DNA from: Streptomyces sp. CB02058
Lineage (GTDB): Bacteria; Actinomycetota; Actinomycetes; Streptomycetales; Streptomycetaceae
Length of the DNA: 64,000 bases
Direction of reading: 5' to 3'
NCBI RefSeq assembly: GCF_001905505.1
Contig: NZ_LIPG01000005.1
Span: forward strand, 537,621-601,620
The notes under the pieces were generated by a model. That model was not told the origin of the DNA. It was given only the letters and a program-made list of their open reading frames with translations, and searched no databases. This document shows positions 1 through 7,928 of this stretch, in pieces. Position numbers and translations under genes: made by a program. Within the stretch, counting starts at the first letter, position 1. Every line of letters starts with the position of its first letter.

Positions 1-778
1 TGAAGTCCGGACTCGTGAAGGTGGGGCGCGGTCCTGCCGAGGGGCCGTCCTGGGGCCCGGTGAAGTCCGGTCTGCTGTAGCCGACCTTCGGGATGCGATG
101 GGCCGACCTGCGCGGCGTCCTCGCGGCAGGGCCCGCGGTCGGGTCGGCGAGCGCGTCCCGCAGGAAGGGCAGGATGCCGCGCTCCAGCAGGGCGTGGCGC
201 CAGGCCTCCCTGGCGCGGGCCACGTCCTCCGGCAGCTCCTCCTCCTCGTCCATGGCGGGCAGCGCGGTGGCGCCGTTGCGCAGCGCGGTGAGGAGGAGCC
301 CCACCGCCGCCACGAGGATGGCGGCGGCGGCGACGGCGGCGAAGAACCATCCGGCGGTGACCATGGTCCCGGCGAAGGCGGGTTCCGGGCTGAGCGCCTT
401 GAGGACGTAACCGACCAGCAGGAATATCAGGGCGGCGGCTCCGGCGAGGACGGGAGCCAGCACGGTGATCACCGCCAGGGTGCCTGCGCCCGTGGGATCC
501 GGTTCGTGCGTGGCGGGTTCGAGGACGGAGTCGTGGGCCGCCGGATCGTCCGGTCCGCGCAGTTCGCCGCGGACCTTGACGTAGTGCTCGTACTCGGTGG
601 CGGCGGCAGCGGTTATCAGGGGCGTGGCGTCCAGCGCCATCGTCCGCAGCTGTTCCGCGTTGAGCCGGTCGCCGACTCCGTCCAGATCCGGTCGTTCGTG
701 AGCATGACGCAGCGCGTCGGCAAGGATCCGCTCGTATTCGGGGCGGTCCTCGGCCAGCAGGTGCGGAGCGCTTTTCAT
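1..778 (-). CDS. Conserved two-TM membrane protein, C-terminus beyond window edge
   Basis: The reading frame starts with ATG at 778 (MKSAPHLLAEDRPEYERI) after a GGGGGA Shine-Dalgarno-like stretch, and stays open for 259 codons to the left edge, so the C-terminus is missing. Residues 1-100 look soluble and mostly helical. Two hydrophobic segments lie at about 101-128 and 140-167, joined by a short loop. After them come an acidic stretch (DEEEELPED) and a basic, Pro-rich tail in which a Y/F-x-x-PDF motif repeats (SRPDFTGP, then TFTSPDF). The topology suggests a cytoplasmic N-domain, a two-TM hairpin and a disordered tail. Function is unknown. Codon bias is typical of the neighbours, so the gene is probably real although it is incomplete. 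Confidence 0.75.
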   Translation of the reverse strand, partial: MKSAPHLLAEDRPEYERILADALRHAHERPDLDGVGDRLNAEQLRTMALDATPLITAAAATEYEHYVKVRGELRGPDDPAAHDSVLEPATHEPDPTGAGTLAVITVLAPVLAGAAALIFLLVGYVLKALSPEPAFAGTMVTAGWFFAAVAAAAILVAAVGLLLTALRNGATALPAMDEEEELPEDVARAREAWRHALLERGILPFLRDALADPTAGPAARTPRRSAHRIPKVGYSRPDFTGPQDGPSAGPRPTFTSPDF

Positions 779-966
779 GTGCATCCCCCGATGCTCCGTA
801 AGGCCTGATCGACCGCGTGGGGCCGGGCAATCGGGCGGAAACGGAGGAGAGCCTGCTACTGATACGCCGATGGTAGAGCGCCTACGGCACGGGGTGACAG
901 GGGGTTTCCGGAAATAGGCCCAGCCGCCGACGGAGTCGGGTCGTGATGCGTCTTCCCGCGTACTCC

Positions 967-2025
967 TCAGTCATGCAGGGGAAGTTGGACCACCAACAGC
1001 TTTCCGGCCATGGTCACTCCGCCGTCCATGGCGATGGCCAGCCCGTCCGCGTAGACGTGCGGGCCGTCCACCACGGGGCGTGCCGTGTCCTCGCCGTCCT
1101 CCGAGCCGACCTCGCCCAGCAGGTACGGAATGGGGCTGTGGCCATGGACGACGCGCTGTCCGCCGTACGTCGACATCAGCTCGCGCACGGCCTGCGCGCC
1201 GCCCTCGTCGCGGAAGGCGAACCGCTTGGTGAGCTTGCGGAAGAGATCCCAGCACTCGTCGGCGTCGTTCCGCGTGAGAATGGCGTGCACCGTGTCGTTG
1301 ACGTCCTCGATGGTGGACCCGTAGTCGAGGTAGGCCGTCGTGTCGGAGTGCATCAGTAGATGCCCGTCCTCCTCGACGACCGCGTCGAGCCGGGACATCC
1401 ACTGGAGATGGACGTCCTGGAGCCGCTCCATGTCGGTCTTCTGGCCGCCGTTGAGGAGCCAGGCGGCCTGGAAGGTCGCGGTGCCCGCGCCGGAGTTCAC
1501 CGGGGTGTCGCCGAACCGCTTCGCGCCGAGCAGCAGCAGCTCGTGGTTGCCCATGAGGGCCTTGCAGTACCCGCCCGCCGCCGCGGCCTCGGCGGAGAGG
1601 CGCATGACGAGATCGATGACGCCGATGCCGTCCGGGCCCCGGTCGGTGAAGTCGCCGAGGAACCAGAGCCTGGCGTTGCCGGCCGCCCATCCGCCGTCGG
1701 CGTCGATGAGGCCCTGCGCGCCGAGAGCCGCCAGTAGCTCGTCCAGATAACCGTGGACGTCACCGACGACGTACAGCGGACCGCGGCCCCGGGCGTCGGC
1801 GGGCCGGGGCTCGGGGACGGTCCGCACCTGGACGGTGTCACCGCGGTTGATCACGGGCAGATCGCGCTCGGTGGGGGTGTACCCCTCCGGCGGCTCGTCG
1901 CCCACCGCTGCGTTGCCGGGGTGCGGCAAGGGCGGGGGCATCGGCACCTGCGCATACGGCGGTACGCGGAAGTCACGCAACGTCGCTGTCCGCACTACGG
2001 GTTCCTGACCGGCCCCCTGAGTCAT
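967..2025 (-). CDS. PPP-family metallophosphoesterase / Ser-Thr protein phosphatase
   Basis: This is a calcineurin-like metallophosphatase of the PPP (bacterial Ser/Thr phosphatase) type. The metal-binding signature is complete: GDVHGY at 88-93, GDFTDRG at 124-130, GNHE at 159-162 and a late VHGHSP. The first 80 residues are Pro-rich (PMPPPLPHP) and probably disordered. The start at 2025 was chosen because GGAGGGG lies just upstream; the frame stays open 28 codons further but that part has no support. No membrane segment or signal peptide is seen, so it should act in the cytoplasm on phosphoproteins or small phosphoesters. It is read toward the membrane-protein gene on its left, about 190 bp away. 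The substrate is not identifiable from sequence. Confidence 0.85.
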   Translation of the reverse strand: MTQGAGQEPVVRTATLRDFRVPPYAQVPMPPPLPHPGNAAVGDEPPEGYTPTERDLPVINRGDTVQVRTVPEPRPADARGRGPLYVVGDVHGYLDELLAALGAQGLIDADGGWAAGNARLWFLGDFTDRGPDGIGVIDLVMRLSAEAAAAGGYCKALMGNHELLLLGAKRFGDTPVNSGAGTATFQAAWLLNGGQKTDMERLQDVHLQWMSRLDAVVEEDGHLLMHSDTTAYLDYGSTIEDVNDTVHAILTRNDADECWDLFRKLTKRFAFRDEGGAQAVRELMSTYGGQRVVHGHSPIPYLLGEVGSEDGEDTARPVVDGPHVYADGLAIAMDGGVTMAGKLLVVQLPLHD

Positions 2026-2199
2026 CGACCCCTCCACCACCGTCGCGCCTCCGTACACCTGACGGGCCCTGCCTGGTAGAGGTGGTCCGCGGTGTCGTGC
2101 GCCCATCATAGGAATGCGGATCGTGCTGTGTGACGCACCAGGGGTGGTGAATCCTGAGCCACAGCTGGTTCACCGACCTTTTGGTCCGGATTGATCCGA

Positions 2200-3288
2200 T
2201 CAGTCCCCGGCAGGTGAGCGGGGTGCGCTGACCGTGGTGCGCGGCGGACGCCGTTGCGAGGACGTCCGGACGATGAGCTCCGTCGGTATCACCTGCTCCA
2301 CCGGACCGTCGTGCTCGACCCCTTCGATGGCGTCGATGAGGAGCTGGACGACTGCTGTGCCGATTCTGCGCGGCTTCAGCGAGAGCGTGGTGATCGGGGG
2401 CTCGGTCGACGCGTAGACGGTGGACTCGCTGCAGCAGACCAGCAGGAGGTCGTCGGGGACCCGCAGGCCGTAGCGGCGTGCGGCGGCGAGCAGATCGGTC
2501 CCGTTGGGGTCGAAGAGCCCGTAGACGGCGTCGGGGCGGTCGGGGCGGGCGAGGAGGCGGTCGGCGGCGACGGCGCCGGCGCAGGGGTCGTGGGCGGGAT
2601 AGGACTCGTAGACCGGATCCTGGCCCACCCGCTCGCACCAGTGGAGGTAGGCGGTGGTGGAGAGACGGGTGTACGTGTCGGTGGTGGTGCCCGTCAGCAG
2701 CCCGATGCGGCGTGCTCCCGCGGCGGCCAGGTGGTCCAGGAGATCGAGGACGGCCGCGCGGTGGTCGTTGTCGACCCAGGCCGTGACCGGAAGTGTTCCT
2801 GCCGGGCGCCCGTCGGAGACGACGGGAAGGCCCTGGCGCACGAGTTCGGTGACCACGGGGTCCTGGTCGGAGGGGTCGATCACGACCGTTCCGTCGAGGG
2901 CGACGTTGGACCAGACGTCGTGGCGGGACGTGGCGGGCAGGATCACGAGGGCGTAGCCACGGGCGAGGGCGGCCGATGTGGCCGCTCTCGCCATCTCCGC
3001 GAAGTACGCGAACTCCGTGAAGGTGAAAGGTTCATCCCCGTAGGTGGTCACGGTCAGACCGATGAGGCCCGACTTGCCGGTGCGGAGGGTTCGGGCCGCG
3101 GCGGACGGGCGGTAGCCCAGTCGTTCGGCGACCTCGCGGACATGGCGGCGGGTGGCGTCCGGGAGCCTGCCCTTGCCGTTGAGGGCGTCGGACACGGTCG
3201 TGATGGAGACTCCGGCCGCCGCGGCCACATCCCGGATGCCCGCCCGTCCTTGTCGGCCGCTGCGCCGGGGCGTCTCTGTCCGGCTCAC
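2200..3288 (-). CDS. LacI-family transcriptional regulator
   Basis: This is a typical LacI/GalR regulator of 362 residues. The N-terminal helix-turn-helix (IRDVAAAAGVSITTVSDALN) is followed by a hinge (RTLRTGKSGLIGL) and a periplasmic-binding-protein-like sensor domain. I chose the GTG at 3288 because AGGGAAG lies 6 nt upstream. An in-frame ATG at 3312 and a GTG at 3378 are possible but lack ribosome binding sites. The effector is probably a sugar or nucleoside by family, but nothing here identifies it and there is no adjacent sugar transporter. The gene is divergent from the hisC-like gene across about 430 bp, which contains a perfect palindrome at 3408-3422 that could be its operator. Confidence 0.85.
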   Translation of the reverse strand: MSRTETPRRSGRQGRAGIRDVAAAAGVSITTVSDALNGKGRLPDATRRHVREVAERLGYRPSAAARTLRTGKSGLIGLTVTTYGDEPFTFTEFAYFAEMARAATSAALARGYALVILPATSRHDVWSNVALDGTVVIDPSDQDPVVTELVRQGLPVVSDGRPAGTLPVTAWVDNDHRAAVLDLLDHLAAAGARRIGLLTGTTTDTYTRLSTTAYLHWCERVGQDPVYESYPAHDPCAGAVAADRLLARPDRPDAVYGLFDPNGTDLLAAARRYGLRVPDDLLLVCCSESTVYASTEPPITTLSLKPRRIGTAVVQLLIDAIEGVEHDGPVEQVIPTELIVRTSSQRRPPRTTVSAPRSPAGD

Positions 3289-3715
3289 CTGGTGCTTCCC
3301 TGCTGCTGTCATAGCGAGCCGATAGTAGGGCTCCGATGCCTGGTTGGGCCGGTCGCATATGCACGCGTTGACAGGCACGTTTCTGCATGATCAGAAAGGT
3401 GTAAATACCTTGCTAAGCAAGGGTGTTGGGGGCCTGTGGGTCGATGTGTCATGCATCGACGCGCATGGACCTGCTGAATGGCTCATGTCTCGAAGAGGTC
3501 TCAACTCACCTGTTCGGGGGATGCGCGCCACGGAGTGAGCGACCGGCGCGCGGCGGGATGCCCGGCACTCCCCCTCCCGAAGGGTGCCGGAGCCGTGCAT
3601 GCCCGGCGTTTCCCGCCGGGGCGGAGGATTCCCGGCTTCGGGCCATTCGCAGGCGCGCCCAATCCTCATAAGGTGAGCAGTATTGATGTGTACGGACGGT
3701 CGAGGAGGACCTGCG
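3289..3715. other. Divergent intergenic region between LacI gene and hisC-like gene
   Basis: The 427 bp hold no convincing gene. The part nearest the regulator (about 3330-3480) is less GC-rich than its surroundings and carries the palindrome at 3408-3422. The part nearest hisC is GC-rich and ends in GGAGGAC at about 3703-3709, the ribosome binding site of that gene. Confidence 0.6.
3408..3422. promoter_or_regulatory. 15-bp palindrome, putative operator
   Basis: The sequence CCTTGCT-A-AGCAAGG is a perfect inverted repeat with 7-bp arms in an AT-richer pocket (GTAAATA just upstream). It lies about 120 bp upstream of the chosen LacI-gene start and 295 bp upstream of the hisC-like gene. The symmetry fits a dimeric regulator. 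The LacI protein encoded next to it is the obvious candidate, but LacI operators usually have a central CG, so another regulator is possible. Confidence 0.5.
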
Positions 3716-4795
3716 GTGAGCGAGACGAGCCCCAAGCTGCGCGCCGAGCTGGACGGCGTCCCTGCGTATGTGCCGGGCAAGCCGGCGGGCGCCGAGGGAG
3801 CGGTTGCCTTCAAGCTGTCCTCCAACGAGAACCCGTATCCCCCGCTGCCCGGTGTCATGGAGTCGGCGCTCGCCGCTGCCGCCTCCTTCAACAGGTATCC
3901 GGACATGGCGTGCACCGGCCTGATGAACGAGCTGGCCGACCGTTTCGGTGTGCCCGTCACGCATCTGGCCACCGGCACCGGCTCGGTCGGTGTCGCCCAG
4001 CAGCTGCTCCAGGCCACCTCGGGTCCGGGCGACGAGGTCATCTACGCCTGGCGCTCGTTCGAGGCGTACCCGATCATCACCCAGGTCAGTGGGGCGACAT
4101 CCGTCAAGGTGCCGCTGACCGGCGGTGAGGTGCACGACCTCGACGCCATGGCCGGAGCGGTCACCGACCGGACGCGGCTGATCTTCGTCTGCAACCCGAA
4201 CAACCCGACCGGCACCGTGGTGCGCCGGGCGGAGCTGGAGCGGTTCCTGGACCGGGTGCCCTCCGACGTGCTGGTGGTGCTCGACGAGGCGTACAAGGAG
4301 TTCATCCGGGACCCGGACGTGCCGGACGGCATCGAGATCTACCGGGAGCGGCCCAATGTCGCCGTGCTCCGCACCTTCTCCAAGGCCTACGGTCTCGCGG
4401 GCCTGCGGGTCGGCTTCGCGGTGGCGCACGAGCCCGTGGCGGCGGCGCTGCGCAAGACGGCCGTCCCCTTCGGCGTCAGCCAGGTCGCCCAGGACGCCGC
4501 CGTCGCGTCCCTGCGCGCCGAGGACGAACTGCTGGGACGCGTCGGCGCGCTGGTCGGCGAGCGTGCCCGGGTGTACGAGGGCCTCGTGCGGCAGGGCTGG
4601 ACCGTCCCGGAGTCCCAGGCGAACTTCGTCTGGCTGAGGCTCGGGGACCGTACGCTCGATTTCGCCGGGGTCTGCGAGCGGGCCGGTGTGGTCGTGCGGC
4701 CGTTCGCCGGTGAGGGTGTGCGGGTCACGATCGGGGAGTCCGAGGCAAACGACGTGTTCCTGAAGGTGGCGGAGGCGTACCGACAGGAGCTGTGA
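3716..4795 (+). CDS. hisC: Histidinol-phosphate / aromatic amino acid aminotransferase (HisC-like)
   Basis: This is a PLP-dependent fold-type I aminotransferase of 359 residues, the usual HisC length. The substrate-end motif SSNENPYPP, NPNNPTGT at 160-167, DEAYKEF from 190 and the PLP lysine in FSKAYGLAGLRVGFA (K223) are all present. The GTG at 3716 is preceded by GGAGGAC, so the ATG at 3683 is not needed. HisC converts imidazole-acetol phosphate to histidinol phosphate with glutamate. No other his gene is nearby, and HisC-like enzymes outside his operons often act on phenylpyruvate or other aromatic 2-oxo acids. A role in phenylalanine/tyrosine synthesis alongside pheA (26.7 kb) is therefore a real alternative. 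It is followed by a hairpin terminator and then cydA. Confidence 0.85.
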   Translation: MSETSPKLRAELDGVPAYVPGKPAGAEGAVAFKLSSNENPYPPLPGVMESALAAAASFNRYPDMACTGLMNELADRFGVPVTHLATGTGSVGVAQQLLQATSGPGDEVIYAWRSFEAYPIITQVSGATSVKVPLTGGEVHDLDAMAGAVTDRTRLIFVCNPNNPTGTVVRRAELERFLDRVPSDVLVVLDEAYKEFIRDPDVPDGIEIYRERPNVAVLRTFSKAYGLAGLRVGFAVAHEPVAAALRKTAVPFGVSQVAQDAAVASLRAEDELLGRVGALVGERARVYEGLVRQGWTVPESQANFVWLRLGDRTLDFAGVCERAGVVVRPFAGEGVRVTIGESEANDVFLKVAEAYRQEL

Positions 4796-4921
4796 CGGCG
4801 CGCCCCCTGACGCTGCTGCGGGTGCGCCCCGCGCCGACTCCGGTGGCGGTGTTTCTTCGCGATCTTCGGCGGCCACGGCGGGCGCGGCCTCCGGCGGCCC
4901 TGCCCGGCGCCCCGTGATCTC

Positions 4922-4962
4922 CAGCGGCCCCGGACCTCGCTCCATGAGGCCCGGGGCCGCTG
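4922..4962 (+). terminator. Terminator hairpin after hisC-like gene
   Basis: CAGCGGCCCCGG pairs perfectly with CCGGGGCCGCTG across a 17-nt loop. There is no T-run, as is common in streptomycetes. It separates hisC from the cyd operon. Confidence 0.7.
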
Positions 4963-5115
4963 TCGTGCCGGAAGCGGGTGTCGCTCCGGTGGCCACTGCG
5001 GCGCAGTTCCGTGCGCGCCGGGCCGTGTCCGTTTTCGGGCGGCTCGGCGGGGTCGGCCGGAAACCACCCCCCCGCTCGACGGGCTCGAGCATGTGTGCGC
5101 CATAATGCTTGTGAA

Positions 5116-5131
5116 TGTGAACGCGTTCACA
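5116..5131. promoter_or_regulatory. Rex operator (ROP) upstream of cydA
   Basis: TGTGAACGCGTTCACA is a perfect palindrome and equals the consensus described for Streptomyces Rex. It is embedded in a longer TTGTGAA...TTCACAA context. Rex is an NADH/NAD+-sensing repressor that releases DNA when NADH rises, so it should induce cytochrome bd when oxygen is limiting. The site is 83 bp upstream of the cydA start. Confidence 0.95.
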
Positions 5132-5213
5132 AGCTAGTCCCGTTTCTCCCGTGATCGGGTGGATTGATGGGGCGAGCTGTGGCGGTGATCACGGCGACGT
5201 AAGGAGAAGCGGC

Positions 5214-6722
5214 GTGGACCTGGCTCTGGCACCAGAGACTCTGGCGCGTTGGCAGTTCGGCATCACCACCGTCTACCACTTCCTGTTCGTCCCTCTGACG
5301 ATCTCGCTCGCGGCGCTCACCGCCGGCCTGCAGACCGCGTGGGTGCGGACGGACAACGAGAAGTACCTCAGGGCCACCAAGTTCTGGGGCAAGCTCTTTC
5401 TGATCAACATCGCCATGGGTGTGGTCACCGGCATCGTGCAGGAGTTCCAGTTCGGCATGAACTGGTCCGACTACTCGCGGTTCGTGGGTGATGTCTTCGG
5501 CGCTCCGCTCGCCTTCGAGGCGCTGATCGCGTTCTTCTTCGAGTCCACCTTCATCGGCCTGTGGATCTTCGGCTGGGACAAGCTGCCGAAGAAGATCCAC
5601 CTCGCCTGCATCTGGATGGTGTCCATCGGCACGATCCTCTCGACGTTCTTCATCCTGGCGGCCAACTCCTGGATGCAGCACCCGGTCGGCTACCGGATCA
5701 ACGAGGAACGCGGCCGTGCCGAGCTCACCGACTTCTGGAAGGTGCTCACCCAGGACACCGCGCTCACCCAGTTCTTCCACACGATCACGGCGGCCTTCCT
5801 CGTCGGCGGCGCGTTCATGGTCGGCATCTCCGCCTTCCACCTGGCCCGCAAGAAGCACATCCGGGTGATGCGCACCTCGCTGAGGGTCGGACTGGTCACG
5901 GTCGTGGCGGCGGGCATGCTCACCGCCGTCAGCGGAGACACGCTCGGCAAGGTGATGTTCAAGCAGCAGCCGATGAAGATGGCCGCGGCGGAGGCCCTGT
6001 GGGAGGGCGAGGAGGGCGCACCGTTCTCGCTCTTCGCGGTCGGCGATGTCGCCGAGGGACACAACGACGTGGAGGTCTCCATCCCCGGCGTGCTGTCCTT
6101 CCTCGCGGACAACACCTTCACCTCGTACGTCCCAGGCATCAACGACATCAACGAGCAGCTGCAGGAGACCTACGGCCCGGGTGACTACCGGCCCAACATC
6201 CCGGTCGCCTTCTGGAGCTTCCGCTGGATGATCGGCTTCGGCATGGCGTCCTTCGGGCTCGGACTGTTGGGGCTGTGGCTCACACGTCGGAAGTTCCTGC
6301 TGCCACCGGCGCTGCGCACCGGGGAGGACGAGGTGCCGAATCTGGTCCTGTTCAGGAACAAGGCGCTGAGCCCGAAGCTCGCCAGGATCTACTGGTTCAC
6401 CGCCCTCTGGACCATGCTCTTCCCCTTGATCGCCAACTCCTGGGGCTGGATCTTCACCGAGATGGGGCGTCAGCCCTGGGTGGTCTACGGGGTGCTCCAG
6501 ACCCGTGACGGCGTCTCTCCCGGGGTCTCGCAGGGGGAGATCCTCACCTCCATGATCGGCTTCACGGCGCTCTACGCGGTGCTCGCCGTCATCGAGGTCA
6601 AGCTGCTCCTGAAGTACATCAAGGCCGGTCCACCCGAGCTCACCGAGGCCGACCTCAACCCGCCCACCCGGATCGGCGGTCATGACGAGGACGCCGACCG
6701 GCCGATGGCCTTCTCCTACTGA
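5214..6722 (+). CDS. cydA: Cytochrome bd ubiquinol/menaquinol oxidase subunit I
   Basis: CydA oxidises quinol and carries all three haems of cytochrome bd; it is an integral membrane protein of 502 residues here. Haem ligand candidates are H22 in VYHFLF (haem b595/d), H189 in QFFHTITAAF and M339 in FRWMIGFG (haem b558). The quinol-binding Q loop (GDTLGKVMFKQQPMKMAAAE) is present but short, as in other actinobacterial and Gram-positive enzymes. The GTG at 5214 has AAGGAG 7 nt upstream; a reading frame extending to 5151 adds only unsupported residues. It is the first gene of cydA-cydB-cydCD, 19 bp before cydB, and lies under the Rex operator. Confidence 0.97.
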   Translation: MDLALAPETLARWQFGITTVYHFLFVPLTISLAALTAGLQTAWVRTDNEKYLRATKFWGKLFLINIAMGVVTGIVQEFQFGMNWSDYSRFVGDVFGAPLAFEALIAFFFESTFIGLWIFGWDKLPKKIHLACIWMVSIGTILSTFFILAANSWMQHPVGYRINEERGRAELTDFWKVLTQDTALTQFFHTITAAFLVGGAFMVGISAFHLARKKHIRVMRTSLRVGLVTVVAAGMLTAVSGDTLGKVMFKQQPMKMAAAEALWEGEEGAPFSLFAVGDVAEGHNDVEVSIPGVLSFLADNTFTSYVPGINDINEQLQETYGPGDYRPNIPVAFWSFRWMIGFGMASFGLGLLGLWLTRRKFLLPPALRTGEDEVPNLVLFRNKALSPKLARIYWFTALWTMLFPLIANSWGWIFTEMGRQPWVVYGVLQTRDGVSPGVSQGEILTSMIGFTALYAVLAVIEVKLLLKYIKAGPPELTEADLNPPTRIGGHDEDADRPMAFSY

Positions 6723-6741
6723 GAGCAAGCGGAGCTGAGAG

Positions 6742-7743
6742 ATGGAACTCCACGACGTCTGGTTCGTGCTCATCGCCGTTCTCTGGACCGGCTACTTCTT
6801 CCTGGAGGGATTCGACTTCGGCATCGGGGTCCTCACCAAGCTGCTGGCCAGGAACCGCAAGGAACGCCGTGTCCTGATCAACACGATCGGGCCGGTCTGG
6901 GACGGCAACGAGGTATGGCTCCTCAGCGCGGGAGGCGCGACCTTCGCCGCCTTCCCGGAGTGGTACGCCACCCTGTTCTCCGGCTTCTATCTGCCCCTGC
7001 TGATCATCCTGATCTGCCTGATCGTGCGCGGGGTGGCGTTCGAGTACCGGGCGAAGCGGCCCGAGGAGCGCTGGCAGACCAACTGGGAACACGCGATCTT
7101 CTGGACCTCGCTGATCCCGGCCGTTCTCTGGGGTGTGGCCTTCGGGAACATCGTCCGCGGGGTGAAGATCGACGCCGACATGGAGTACGTCGGCAACCTC
7201 TGGGACCTGCTCAACACGTACGCGCTTCTGGGCGGGCTGGTCACGCTGTTCCTCTTCACCTTCCACGGGGCGGTGTTCGCCGCGCTCAAGACGGTCGGGG
7301 ACATCAGGGAGCGGGCGCGTGCGCTGGCCTTCAAGCTGGGCCTGGCCACCGCTGTACTCGCGCTGGTCTTCCTCCTCTGGACCCAGGCCGACAACGGCAA
7401 CGGCTGGAGCCTTATCGCGATGGCCGTCGCCGTGGTGACGCTGGTCCTGGCCATCGGAGCGATCTCGGCGGGACGCGAAGGCTGGTCCTTCGCCTTCTCG
7501 GGCCTGACCATCACCGCGGCCGTGGCGATGCTCTTCCTGACGCTCTTCCCGAACGTCATGCCGTCCTCGCTGAACGACGCCTGGAACCTGACGGTCACCA
7601 ACGCCTCGTCGAGCCCCTACACCCTCAAGATCATGACCTGGTGCGCGGGCATCGCCACTCCGGTGGTGCTGCTCTACCAGGGCTGGACGTACTGGGTGTT
7701 CCGCAAGCGCATCGGTACGCAGCACATCGCCGACGCGCACTGA
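6742..7743 (+). CDS. cydB: Cytochrome bd oxidase subunit II
   Basis: CydB is the haem-free partner of CydA, 333 residues with about eight to nine hydrophobic helices. The family-typical WDGNEVWLL and the N-terminal LWTGYFFLEGFDFGIG are present. It follows cydA by 19 bp and has GAGCTGAGAG just upstream of the ATG. The last codons (Asp-Ala-His-stop) lie inside a tandem repeat that continues for about 80 bp past the stop (see 7730-7821). Confidence 0.97.
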   Translation: MELHDVWFVLIAVLWTGYFFLEGFDFGIGVLTKLLARNRKERRVLINTIGPVWDGNEVWLLSAGGATFAAFPEWYATLFSGFYLPLLIILICLIVRGVAFEYRAKRPEERWQTNWEHAIFWTSLIPAVLWGVAFGNIVRGVKIDADMEYVGNLWDLLNTYALLGGLVTLFLFTFHGAVFAALKTVGDIRERARALAFKLGLATAVLALVFLLWTQADNGNGWSLIAMAVAVVTLVLAIGAISAGREGWSFAFSGLTITAAVAMLFLTLFPNVMPSSLNDAWNLTVTNASSSPYTLKIMTWCAGIATPVVLLYQGWTYWVFRKRIGTQHIADAH

Positions 7744-7821
7744 ACCGACGCGCACTGAACCGACGTGTACGAAGCCGACGTGTACGAAACCGAGGTGCAC
7801 AGAAGCCGAGGTGCACTGAAC
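7730..7821. repeat. Six tandem 15/16-bp units spanning the cydB stop codon
   Basis: Unit 1 (7730-7744, CCGACGCGCACTGAA) contains the last three sense codons and the TGA of cydB. Unit 2 (7745-7759) is an exact copy. Units 3 and 4 (7760-7774, 7775-7789) read CCGACGTGTACGAA followed by G or A. Units 5 and 6 (7790-7805, 7806-7821) are 16 bp and begin CCGAGGTGCAC. The array fills most of the cydB-cydCD gap and ends about 95 bp before parS. Confidence 0.9.
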
Positions 7822-7914
7822 CCGACGGCGCGCGCCGCATGTGTCGGCGCGCGCCCGACACCAGCCGGCACGCGACGCATGTCGTCGCCCCGGACCTGAG
7901 CTCACAGGGGAGCT

Positions 7915-7928
7915 GTTTCACGTGAAAC
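7915..7928. promoter_or_regulatory. parS: parS, ParB-binding site overlapping the cydCD start codon
   Basis: GTTTCACGTGAAAC is a perfect 14-bp palindrome identical to the Streptomyces parS consensus. In S. coelicolor most parS sites cluster around oriC, so its presence supports an origin-proximal location. The central GTG (7922-7924) is also the chosen cydCD start codon, and the Shine-Dalgarno AGGGGAG lies just to the left, so ParB binding overlaps a translation start. Confidence 0.92.

Larger units (their letters stand above)
4796..5213. other. cyd upstream region
   Basis: These 418 bp contain no gene. They hold a strong terminator hairpin for hisC at 4922-4962, a GC-rich spacer, the Rex operator at 5116-5131 and the cydA ribosome binding site AAGGAG at 5201-5206. 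The cyd promoter should lie next to the Rex box; AT-richer sequence (CATAATGCTTG) directly precedes it. Confidence 0.7.

Noticed and set aside
98..808. Long plus-strand frame at the left edge
   Set aside because: It is antisense to the membrane-protein gene on the minus strand, has low-complexity Gly/Arg/Gln-rich translation and no recognisable domain. High GC makes such shadow frames common.
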